DNA of 64,000 nt from Rhodohalobacter halophilus (GTDB taxonomy: Bacteria > Bacteroidota > Rhodothermia > Balneolales > Balneolaceae). Below the pieces are notes generated by a model. The model had not been told where the DNA came from. It was given only the letters and a program-made list of their open reading frames with translations, and made no database searches. The position numbers were made by a program, and so were the translations under genes. Positions 55,037 through 62,817 of the stretch are shown in pieces; the first letter of the stretch is position 1, and the number at the start of each line of letters is the position of its first letter. Location: assembly GCF_001715195.1 (NCBI RefSeq), contig NZ_MDWE01000003.1:1-64000 (forward strand). Direction: 5' to 3'.

Positions 55037-56227
55037 TTAGTGTTCTGTTTGCGCTTGGTCGGTGGGCTTGTATTCGTTCCAGTAAAATTTTACCCATCCA
55101 TCTATCGTTTTTAAATCGGTTTTACTGAATGAATCGGCTTGCTCCTGTACCTCTTTTGAAATGGTTCTAACCTTTCTATTTATAGAAACAATTTCTTCAT
55201 CAAAAATGAACTTCCGAACTATGCTTAAAGCCTTAGAAATAATTTCAGGTTCATATTTTCCGGCTTTATTCTCTTCTCTATTACAGAATTTTTCGGCTAC
55301 GCTTTCAGGTTCAGGGAGTTGCTTAAACCGTTCATCCAATTCAAACTGGATTTTAGATTTAATTCTATCACTTAAAAAAGCATCTTCCAAAATACTTTCT
55401 AACGGGTTGATTTTATGAGCTAATTGTACCGCCATATCTATTATCGGGTCTTTCTTTTTGGAAAGGGTTAAAACCCCGTGAATAGTGGCATCAATCAGAT
55501 GTTCAGATAAATATTTATTCTCTTTGAGCTTTTTCAGCATTGAATGGCGTTCAATCAATTCTGTTTTTGCTCCGCTTAATATTAGAGCATCGAACAGGTT
55601 TCTGATATTTCTTAAAACGTTGCTTCGGTCTATTACTCTCTGCTCAATCTCTTCATCTGAATATTCATCTGCATTTCCTTTCAGAATGGCCTGTTCCGAT
55701 TCGTAATAAAACACTTTCAGAACATTGGCTATTTTCTGATTCCATTCATTTAGCTGTTCAGCTTGTCTATGGAGCTGTTTTAAAAGTGTATCTCTGTAAT
55801 TAGAAATAACGGGTAACTTCTCCGGGGGAATGGTTCCGTTTTCACTAATCCCGAATGTTTCCAGCGCTTGTTTATATTCGTCTCCCTTAAATCCGTATCT
55901 GTTAATCTGAATATTTATAAATCTAAACCGGGGAGTTAAATATCCCGTTGGTTCAGATTGTGGAATGTCTTTAATTACAGGTTCTATACCGTGTTTCTTT
56001 GAGCCGGGGAATTGAACCTTTTCAGTTTTCCCGGTTGGTCTATGTGAACTTTTATAATGAATCGGCTCCGGTATGTCAAAGTACCCTTTCCAGTTGAACC
56101 CTGGTTTCATTTTACTGTCATTGGATTTATTCCAATGGTAATAAATACCGCCATTCGCAGAAGTATAGGAATACTTACCCCCTAATTGAGCGCCTAAACT
56201 TTCATTTATTTCTTTCCAATTATCCAT
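55037..56227 (-). CDS. Unknown 396-aa protein next to the integrase
   Basis: The start codon is 1 bp after the integrase stop, so it is co-transcribed with it. The N-terminal 60 residues are Gly/Tyr/Trp rich (GGKYSYTSANGGIYYHWNKSN). The rest is a long run of helices (residues about 115-380) with a Lys/Glu-rich pattern. I see no enzymatic motif, signal peptide or membrane segment. Bacterial defence or regulatory cargo is possible, but nothing in the sequence shows it. Confidence 0.65.
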   Translation of the reverse strand: MDNWKEINESLGAQLGGKYSYTSANGGIYYHWNKSNDSKMKPGFNWKGYFDIPEPIHYKSSHRPTGKTEKVQFPGSKKHGIEPVIKDIPQSEPTGYLTPRFRFINIQINRYGFKGDEYKQALETFGISENGTIPPEKLPVISNYRDTLLKQLHRQAEQLNEWNQKIANVLKVFYYESEQAILKGNADEYSDEEIEQRVIDRSNVLRNIRNLFDALILSGAKTELIERHSMLKKLKENKYLSEHLIDATIHGVLTLSKKKDPIIDMAVQLAHKINPLESILEDAFLSDRIKSKIQFELDERFKQLPEPESVAEKFCNREENKAGKYEPEIISKALSIVRKFIFDEEIVSINRKVRTISKEVQEQADSFSKTDLKTIDGWVKFYWNEYKPTDQAQTEH

Positions 56228-56228
56228 A

Positions 56229-57452
56229 TCAAAACACCTTTTTCATTGCTTTATCTGCCAGCTCTTCATTTAGGCTTTTCAGATACGATTGAGTGGTTTC
56301 TATTTTGGAGTGCCGGAGCGTCTGCATTAGTTCATATACATCTAAGCCCCGTTCACTAACTGCATATTGAGCGAATGAATGGCGGGAAACGTGAAAGCTA
56401 ATGTTTTCATCTATCCCGGCCAGTTTTGCAATCAGCTTTAACCCGGTTTCTTTCCCCTCTTCTTTTTTGCCGTTAACCAATACATTATTGGAACTGATAG
56501 CCCGGCGCAATTCTACCGGGTCGCTGTAATCTTTATGGCTATTCAGAAACGGGAATATGTATTCATCAGAAGCGCCGGAGTACCTGTTCAAAATCTCTTT
56601 TTGATAGTCGTTTAATTCAGTACTAAATGGCTTTTCATTCTTATTCATCTGATAGGAGAGTTTCCCGTTTTTCACGTTCTGCCATTGAAGCCCGCAAATA
56701 TCCCCGAACCGTATTCCCCCGCTGTAAAAACTGAACAGGAAAGCGTTCCGAACGTGCCATTCCCATGAACCGGGTTCAAGTTTAAGCGCTTCAATATCCT
56801 GTATCTGCTCAAAGGTTAGCTTTACTTTTTGTTTGGCTCTGCTCCGGGTCGGTACTTCATATTCCTTAAACGGATCGTTTGCCATTAAGTGAGATTTTAA
56901 AGCCCGGTTAATGATTTTCCGTATCGGCTCAAAGTTTTTGTTTATAGTTGAGTCGCTGTTCCCGTACTCTGTTCGTAAATGGTTTTCAAACTTTTCGAGA
57001 TACCCGCCATCAATCTGTTTCAACGGGAGAGAGCGTTCCCCCTCAAACTCTTCAAACTTCTTTAAAACTACTTTCAGCGTTTTGGAAGCATAGTATTTTT
57101 TATTCGCTTCAAGTTCTTTGAGTAGCTGTTCCCCTAACTCAAAAAAATCTGCTTTTTGGGTTGTTTTAATTCTCTCCCGGATTGCCTTAGCCGTTTCATG
57201 GCCGTTTCTACTCAATTCCGTTTGAACCCGCCGGGCTTCATTTACTTTAAGCTCCAGCGTTTCATTCAGGGTTTTATAATTATCGTGGTTCCGCCGTACC
57301 TCTTCCGCTTCCGGGTTCCAGTGTTTCTTTTTAACAGATAGGCCGGTGCTAACATATTTATGTTTCCGGTTGTTAGTGATTCGCAGATAGATAGGGTATT
57401 CGCCGTTCTGCTTTTTTCTGTTCTTTAGAAACAGATGAAATGAAGTCGCCAT
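56229..57452 (-). CDS. Tyrosine recombinase (integrase)
   Basis: This 407-residue enzyme has an N-terminal arm-binding domain (residues 1-90), a core-binding SAM-like domain (about 105-205) and a catalytic domain. The catalytic residues Arg (YSGGIRFGDICGL), His-x2-Arg (HVSRHSFAQ) and Tyr (TTQSYLK) are all present. It sits at the attR end and reads inward, as expected of a tRNA-targeting element. It recombines the 3' end of tRNA-fMet with attP. Confidence 0.95.
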   Translation of the reverse strand: MATSFHLFLKNRKKQNGEYPIYLRITNNRKHKYVSTGLSVKKKHWNPEAEEVRRNHDNYKTLNETLELKVNEARRVQTELSRNGHETAKAIRERIKTTQKADFFELGEQLLKELEANKKYYASKTLKVVLKKFEEFEGERSLPLKQIDGGYLEKFENHLRTEYGNSDSTINKNFEPIRKIINRALKSHLMANDPFKEYEVPTRSRAKQKVKLTFEQIQDIEALKLEPGSWEWHVRNAFLFSFYSGGIRFGDICGLQWQNVKNGKLSYQMNKNEKPFSTELNDYQKEILNRYSGASDEYIFPFLNSHKDYSDPVELRRAISSNNVLVNGKKEEGKETGLKLIAKLAGIDENISFHVSRHSFAQYAVSERGLDVYELMQTLRHSKIETTQSYLKSLNEELADKAMKKVF

Positions 57453-57518
57453 GTTTTCGCCGTTTGGTTACCAATTTTTGTTTTACCGTGTATTCCAATA
57501 TAACGCTATTAATGAAAA

Positions 57519-57538
57519 GGGTAAAACAATGGTGAAAC
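57519..57538 (+). promoter_or_regulatory. Paired integrase arm-type sites at attR
   Basis: TGGTGAAAC at 57530-57538 is preceded 11 bp upstream by a degenerate copy GGGTAAAAC (57519-57527). This has the same spacing as the pair at attL. Confidence 0.45.
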
Positions 57539-57654
57539 ATTTTTTGTATTTGATACTTTTTTGGGAGTATTCAGAAACTTTAAATATACTCTATAAACGG
57601 CGTTTTTGTGTTCGGTGCGCTGTTTTCACGGAATTGAAAAGAACTGAAATTTAG

Positions 57655-57671
57655 TCCTGCCCCCGCCACTA
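57655..57671 (+). other. attR of the integrated element
   Basis: TCCTGCCCCCGCCACTA repeats the tRNA 3' end with one mismatch. The sequence beyond it diverges from the attL flank. Confidence 0.9.
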
Positions 57672-57675
57672 AGAC

Positions 57676-57712
57676 AAAAGGCTCAATTGCTCACGCAGTT
57701 AAGCCTTTTTTT
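57676..57712 (+). terminator. Displaced original tRNA terminator
   Basis: Stem AAGGCT/AGCCTT with a T-run follows attR. It is the terminator that would have followed the tRNA before integration. Confidence 0.6.
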
Positions 57713-57739
57713 ATTCAGTTTGATTTCGAGAGTGAGGTA

Positions 57740-57756
57740 CTGCACCTCCGGTGCAG
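57740..57756. repeat. Perfect hairpin CTGCACC-TCC-GGTGCAG
   Basis: A 7-bp stem with a 3-nt loop. It opens the repeat-rich gap before the sodium:solute symporter gene. Confidence 0.5.
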
Positions 57757-57835
57757 ATTGGTGTTCTGGGCTTTGTAGCTGTACAAATCTACTGCTCCCC
57801 CGGAGCACCGATGGTATGAGGTGAATCCAATTTGT

Positions 57836-58020
57836 CGATACAGAGTTAACATCCTTTTCGTAATAATCAGCCGCAGCCAAACAATGCCCCAGATAGGATA
57901 TCGCAACGTTTTAGAAGTTCTGGGGAGTGTTATAAGGTTCTGATATACAAAGTACAGGGTTGACATCCTATTCGTTGTAATCAAGCACTGCCAACCAATG
58001 CCCCGGACGGGGCAGTACCT
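57836..58020. repeat. Degenerate tandem repeat of about 70-75 bp, two copies
   Basis: Copy A (57836-57905) and copy B (57944-58020) share ordered blocks: ATACA, GTTAACATCCT or GTTGACATCCT, TTCGT, TAATCA, GCAGCCAA or CTGCCAA, and CAATGCCCC. The pattern resembles widely dispersed intergenic repeats. An ORF across it (57715-58158) is best explained as chance. Confidence 0.55.
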
Positions 58021-58187
58021 ACTCACATACCCGCTTCTAAATCTTATCGAGATCCAAATTTGAAGCTCACCCACATACCCCTTACCTTTAGGCGAATTAA
58101 AAACGGAAGGGCAATTTTTATAAAACCGATCATAAAAATCTGTTATGAGTGAGTACACCGATCAACAGCCAATCGTAACGGTGTCCC

Positions 58188-59624
58188 ATGCATCCGGTTG
58201 ATCTTACCATATTTATCCTCTACATCGTTGGCCTGCTCGGTTTCGGCTATTTCTTTTTTCAGAGAAATAAAAGCGGAGATGACTACTATGTAGGCGGCCG
58301 GAAAATGAAAAGCTATCATGTGGGCCTTTCTGTAGTAGCCACGGATGTGGGCGGCGGATTCTCAATTGGGCTCGGCGGACTCGGCTTTGTGATGGGACTT
58401 TCCGGCTCCTGGATGCTCTTTACGGGGCTGATCGGCGCCTGGCTTGCCGCCGTATTTTTAATTCCAAAAATCAAACAGAACAGGGTTTTTGACAACGCAT
58501 ATACATTTCCGCAGGTTTTCGAACACTACTACTCGGCAAACGTAGCGTTAGTTGCCGCCATCATCTCAGCAATCGGGTATGCGGGGTTTACCAGTTCCCA
58601 GATGCTGGCCGGTGCAAAACTGGCAAGCGGCACATTTGCCGATCTGGATCAAACCATGGCTCTTTACATTATGGGTACGGTAGCCGTCGTTTATACGGTT
58701 TTGGGCGGACTAAAAGCGGTAATCTACACCGATACCATTCAATGGGCGCTGTTGATGGTCGGACTGATATTTATAGGAATCCCCATCGCCTATGTTGAAA
58801 TTGGCGGAATGGAAGCGATCCGGGCAACAGTAGCCCCCGAAATGCTGACACTTACCAACGTATCCTGGCAAGATATTGTCTACTGGGCGGTAACCATCAT
58901 CCCGATCTGGTTTGTGGGGATGACGCTCTATCAACGAATCTATGCTTGCAATGATGAAAAAACTGCAAAAAGGGCCTGGTATCTGGCCGGCCTGTTTGAA
59001 TGGCCTATCATGGCATTTCTGGGTGTTCTGCTGGGACTGTTTGCAAAAGTGGGAGCCGACCAGGGGATGTTTGAGTACCTGGGCGCAGCCGATATTTCAG
59101 ATACGGATCCGGAAACCGGACTTCCAATGCTTTTGAGGACCGTTCTGCCGGTCGGGCTGTTAGGGATTATGATGGCCGCCTACTTCTCAGCCATTTTATC
59201 AACAGCCGATAGCTGCCTGATGGCCTCATCAGGAAATGTTGTAACCGACATCATTGGCCGGTTTACTCCGTTCGATTCAGATAATCCAAAGTTTGTACGA
59301 ATATCACAGGTGGTAACACTTATTATTGGCGGGCTCGCACTGCTTTTGGCCGGAACAATGACCAACGTACTCGATTTAATGCTTGACTCCTATGCTTTCA
59401 TGGTATCCGGGCTTTTTGTACCGGTAATTGGTGCACTGTTCTGGAAAAGGAGTACTCCTGCCGGCGCAATGACGGCTATGATTGTAGGAGGTTTTACAAC
59501 AATCGGTTTACGATATTCCGGTATTGAGCTTCCCTATGAACTCGACCCGAATGTATTTGGAATTACAGCATCGGCAATATCATTTATTGCAGTGAGCCTG
59601 GTAACAAACGATAACAAAAAGTGA
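58188..59624 (+). CDS. Sodium:solute symporter (SSS family)
   Basis: This 478-residue membrane protein has about 13 hydrophobic helices. The SSS signature region includes YYVGGRKMKSYHVGLSVVATDVGGGFSIG (residues about 33-60) and TVLGGLKAVIYTDTIQW (about 165). The C-terminal STADSCLMASSGNVVTDI is also a family motif. The solute cannot be identified. No enzyme neighbour points to it. Confidence 0.9.
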   Translation: MHPVDLTIFILYIVGLLGFGYFFFQRNKSGDDYYVGGRKMKSYHVGLSVVATDVGGGFSIGLGGLGFVMGLSGSWMLFTGLIGAWLAAVFLIPKIKQNRVFDNAYTFPQVFEHYYSANVALVAAIISAIGYAGFTSSQMLAGAKLASGTFADLDQTMALYIMGTVAVVYTVLGGLKAVIYTDTIQWALLMVGLIFIGIPIAYVEIGGMEAIRATVAPEMLTLTNVSWQDIVYWAVTIIPIWFVGMTLYQRIYACNDEKTAKRAWYLAGLFEWPIMAFLGVLLGLFAKVGADQGMFEYLGAADISDTDPETGLPMLLRTVLPVGLLGIMMAAYFSAILSTADSCLMASSGNVVTDIIGRFTPFDSDNPKFVRISQVVTLIIGGLALLLAGTMTNVLDLMLDSYAFMVSGLFVPVIGALFWKRSTPAGAMTAMIVGGFTTIGLRYSGIELPYELDPNVFGITASAISFIAVSLVTNDNKK

Positions 59625-59705
59625 AATCTTCAATTTTGAACATTGAATTGGATAAATTCTAATTCAACGTTGAAAATTCACCATTCAAAATTTTACAAAT
59701 ATAAA

Positions 59706-60152
59706 ATGAACATCGAATATACCATCATAAAGAACGACAGAGACAGTGATCCAAAATTTTCAAGGGATCAGATTGCAGACTTTCTCTACGACCATCTTGA
59801 TCAGTACGGAGATGAAAGAGAGGCTATTCTGAAATGTATATCCTACGCGTATGGTGATAATGTAGGGCAGGGTGGTTTTATCCTAGTGGCACATGATGAG
59901 AGTGAAATTCTGGGTGTAGTCATTATCAACAACACGAACATGGGCGGTTACATACCGGAGCATATTTTGGTGTATATTGCGGTTCACGAAAAAACCCGGG
60001 GGCAAGGTGTAGGCAAAGCGCTGATGCAGCGAATTATTGATGAAACGGAAGGAGATATCGCCCTGCACGTGGAGCCCGAAAATCCCGCAAAGTTCCTCTA
60101 TGAGAAATTTGGATTTACCAATAAATATCTTGAGATGAGGCTCAAAAAATAG
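59706..60152 (+). CDS. GNAT N-acetyltransferase
   Basis: I start this at the ATG at 59706 (MNIEYTIIKNDRDSDPKF), as the 21 codons upstream are AT-rich and repeat-like. The 148-residue protein has acetyl-CoA motif A ILVYIAVHEKTRGQGVGKALMQRIID (the Q/R-x-x-G-x-G/A loop is RGQGVGKAL) and a following strand DIALHVEPENPAKFLYEKFGF. The substrate is unknown. It precedes the racemase-like gene by 68 bp and may share its transcript. Confidence 0.88.
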   Translation: MNIEYTIIKNDRDSDPKFSRDQIADFLYDHLDQYGDEREAILKCISYAYGDNVGQGGFILVAHDESEILGVVIINNTNMGGYIPEHILVYIAVHEKTRGQGVGKALMQRIIDETEGDIALHVEPENPAKFLYEKFGFTNKYLEMRLKK

Positions 60153-60220
60153 CAATTCAAAGTCATTTTCAGCGGTTTGCCTGAAACATTGATAACTTGA
60201 GACATTGTGGTCTGAATTTT

Positions 60221-61294
60221 ATGGCGTACGTTAAACTATATCGAAGTGAACTGAAGCACAATTTCGACTTTCTGGATTCACTTTTTAAAGAGAATGGAAT
60301 CAAGTGGGGAATTACAACAAAACTGCTTTGCGGAAATCGCGCATTTCTGGAAGAGGTGATTGGCCTGGGGATCGGAGAGGTTCACGACTCGCGAATCAGT
60401 AATCTGAGAAGAATCAAGGAGATTGACCCCGATACACTGACCATCTACATTAAACCGCCGCCAAAGGACATCATTCCTGATGTGGTGAAATATGCGGATG
60501 CCAGCTTAAATACGGAGCTCTCCACACTTTATGAGCTTTCGGAGGAGGCCGAGCGCCAGAATAAAGTACATAAAGTGATCATTATGATCGAAATGGGGGA
60601 TCTTCGGGAAGGGGTGATGCGCGAAGACCTGATCAATTTTTATGAAAAGGTGTTTAAACTGCCGGGCATTGAGGTCATTGGCCTGGGAACCAACCTGAAC
60701 TGTATGCATGGTGTGATGCCCGACAGCGACAAGCTGATCCAGCTCGCCCTCTATAAGCAGATTATTGAACTGCGGTTCAACAAAAAAATTCCGCTGGTTT
60801 CAGGCGGAACCACTGTTACGATTCCTTTACTGATCCGCGGTCAGTTGCCGGATGGAATCAATCATTTTCGGGTTGGTGAAGCTCTCTATTTTGGGAAAGA
60901 TCTTTTCACCGATGGTGTGATAGAAGGGATGAGTGACCAGGTGATGGAGCTCTACACGCAGGTGATCGAAATTTCAGAAAAGCCGGTTGTTCCGACCGGT
61001 GAGCTGGGTATGAATCCACAGGGCAAAAAGATGGAAGTGTCGCAGGATGATTATGGAAAAACGGCCTACCGTGCTATTGTAGATATTGGGGTGCTCGATA
61101 TTCAGCCAGACTATTTAATTCCCGTAAACGATAATCTCAAAATTATTGATGCCAGTTCCGATATGCTGATTCTGGATGTGGGAACCAATCCGGAAGGATA
61201 TCAGGTTGGGGATGAGATCCGGTTCAAATTGAAGTATATGGGCGCCCTCGGTTTGATGAGCTCTGATTACATTGAAAAGCGGGTGACGGATTAA
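60221..61294 (+). CDS. Alanine/ornithine racemase-like PLP enzyme
   Basis: This TIM-barrel protein (fold type III) opens with the PLP lysine in WGITTKLLCGN (about residue 30). TLTIYIKPPPKD, IMIEMGDLREGVMR, IEVIGLGTNLNCMHGVMP, VSGGTTVTIPLL and the PLP phosphate-type region FRVGEALYFG follow. This pattern fits the Orr/YhfX-like group more than classical alanine racemase. I choose the ATG at 60221 over 60197. The substrate is not determined. Confidence 0.8.
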   Translation: MAYVKLYRSELKHNFDFLDSLFKENGIKWGITTKLLCGNRAFLEEVIGLGIGEVHDSRISNLRRIKEIDPDTLTIYIKPPPKDIIPDVVKYADASLNTELSTLYELSEEAERQNKVHKVIIMIEMGDLREGVMREDLINFYEKVFKLPGIEVIGLGTNLNCMHGVMPDSDKLIQLALYKQIIELRFNKKIPLVSGGTTVTIPLLIRGQLPDGINHFRVGEALYFGKDLFTDGVIEGMSDQVMELYTQVIEISEKPVVPTGELGMNPQGKKMEVSQDDYGKTAYRAIVDIGVLDIQPDYLIPVNDNLKIIDASSDMLILDVGTNPEGYQVGDEIRFKLKYMGALGLMSSDYIEKRVTD

Positions 61295-61382
61295 ACCTTA
61301 GTTTCTCGCAGAGTTGCGCTGATGAATCGCTGAGTAGTGCAGTGGATGAATAAGTGAAAACTATTTAAAAGGAACCATCTAA

Positions 61383-61973
61383 ATGATCAAAACCCAAACA
61401 CACCCGGTTATGAACCTGCCGGACAACTATGAAGTATTTGATTTTTCTGAAGGATATGATTCCGACAAAATGAGCCGGTTTGTGGAAAAAGGTGGCTGGG
61501 GTGTTGGCGGGTACAGCGAGAAACGAAACAATATGTATTTGACTCCGCAGTACGAGAACCGCCGGAATATTCACATGGGGATTGATATATGGGCGGCAGC
61601 CGGTGAACCCGTCTTTGCGCCGCTCGATGGTAAAGTGGCCTATTTAGCCAACCACGACCAGGAGGGAAATTACGGAGGTACACTGGTACTTGAGCATAAG
61701 GTGAACGGGCAAATTTATTATGCACTCTATGGTCATCTGTCACCTGAAAGTATTTCTCATTTAACTCCCGGACAGAAAGTAGATGCAGGAGCCAAGGTAG
61801 GAGAATTAGGAAATGAGCAGGAGAATGGAAACTGGCCTCCTCATCTTCACTATCAAATCAGTACTAAAGATCCCGGCGAAGCAGATATGCCGGGAGTGGT
61901 ATCGAATGAGGAGTACGATGAGGCATTGAAACTCTATCCCGATCCCAGGATTATTCTGGGCGATATTTATTAG
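61383..61973 (+). CDS. M23-family metallopeptidase
   Basis: This 196-residue protein has a LytM-type domain: first zinc motif H-x3-D in IHMGIDIW, then YALYGHLSPES, and the HLHYQIST motif (HxH). It would cut peptidoglycan cross-links if exported. However, no signal peptide or membrane segment precedes the domain, so its site of action is unclear. A GGAACC lies about 9 nt before the ATG. Confidence 0.82.
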   Translation: MIKTQTHPVMNLPDNYEVFDFSEGYDSDKMSRFVEKGGWGVGGYSEKRNNMYLTPQYENRRNIHMGIDIWAAAGEPVFAPLDGKVAYLANHDQEGNYGGTLVLEHKVNGQIYYALYGHLSPESISHLTPGQKVDAGAKVGELGNEQENGNWPPHLHYQISTKDPGEADMPGVVSNEEYDEALKLYPDPRIILGDIY

Positions 61974-61984
61974 AACTGTGTAAA

Positions 61985-62017
61985 AGACCTGACAGGTTTT
62001 GGAAACCTGTCAGGTCT
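61985..62017. repeat. Perfect 15-bp-stem hairpin
   Basis: Arms AGACCTGACAGGTTT and AAACCTGTCAGGTCT surround a TGG loop. It sits between two convergent stops and lacks a long T-run. Its 15-bp perfect stem is typical of REP-like dispersed palindromes. Confidence 0.7.
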
Positions 62018-62034
62018 GGCGGATATAACCAAAA

Positions 62035-62754
62035 TTAATCAGACAGATAGTATACAATCGTGGAAACTACCCGTACCTTTTTGATATGCGGATTGTTATT
62101 ATCGCGGTCACTGATGCTAAACTGCCCCTGAGAAGCGGACTTTATTTTTCCCAGTTTACTGTTTGAATCTTCCGCAAATTTTTCTGCAACCTGCCGGGCT
62201 TCTTTAGTGGCTTGCTCAATCATTTCCGGCTTGATTTCATTCAAGCGGGTAAAGATATATTCAGGCCGAACTTCGTACTCGTTACCGCTGAGCGTAACAC
62301 CCTGTTTGCCAAGTTCAACCAGGTCGCTCATCATGTTTCGTACTCCTTCCACATTTTCGGAGTAGATGGTGGCTGTCTGTGAGGCGATGTAGCGATATTG
62401 AAAATTTTCGTTTCCACCGTATCTCTGGGCGGATCGATCCGTCAAAAGCGGGGTGGAGAAGGAGATCTCACTGTCAGCTATTCCCTGGCTGACAAGAAAC
62501 TCCCTCACACGTTCTGCACTCTGATCGAGCGACTCATATACATCATCCAGAGAGTTACTCGCCTCTGTGAACTGAATAGGCCAAATTACAATATCCGCGA
62601 TGTGTTCCTGCTCCGCCAGTCCCTTTACGGTAACCGACCGATCAAAACTTTTGAAATCGACGGCGGCTTTGGTTATGAAATATCCTAATGCGGTCAGCCC
62701 CAGAAAAATGGAGATTCCAATAGTTAACTGGACTACGCTGCTGTTATCGTTCAT
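62035..62754 (-). CDS. SIMPL-domain (DUF541) protein
   Basis: This 239-residue protein has one N-terminal membrane segment (LTIGISIFLGLTALGYFIT) and the SIMPL domain. VKGLAEQEHIADIVIWPIQF at the start and EATKEARQVAEKFAEDSNSKLGKIKSASQGQ at the end are the recognisable parts. It is probably anchored in the cell envelope, with unknown function. Confidence 0.85.
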   Translation of the reverse strand: MNDNSSVVQLTIGISIFLGLTALGYFITKAAVDFKSFDRSVTVKGLAEQEHIADIVIWPIQFTEASNSLDDVYESLDQSAERVREFLVSQGIADSEISFSTPLLTDRSAQRYGGNENFQYRYIASQTATIYSENVEGVRNMMSDLVELGKQGVTLSGNEYEVRPEYIFTRLNEIKPEMIEQATKEARQVAEKFAEDSNSKLGKIKSASQGQFSISDRDNNNPHIKKVRVVSTIVYYLSD

Positions 62755-62817
62755 AGAGTAAATTTTATGATTAAAATGACTAACGATTTTTTTTTACTAC
62801 CAGCTTAAAAAAAACAT

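Noticed and set aside
57715-58158. 147-aa ORF on the minus strand
   Set aside because: It covers the hairpins and the two degenerate tandem repeats. The translation has no domain and mirrors the repeat, so it is chance coding.
59625-59705. Extra N-terminus for the GNAT gene
   Set aside because: The stretch has AT-rich direct repeats (TTGAA/ATTCAA) typical of low-complexity intergenic DNA. The family start is at 59706.
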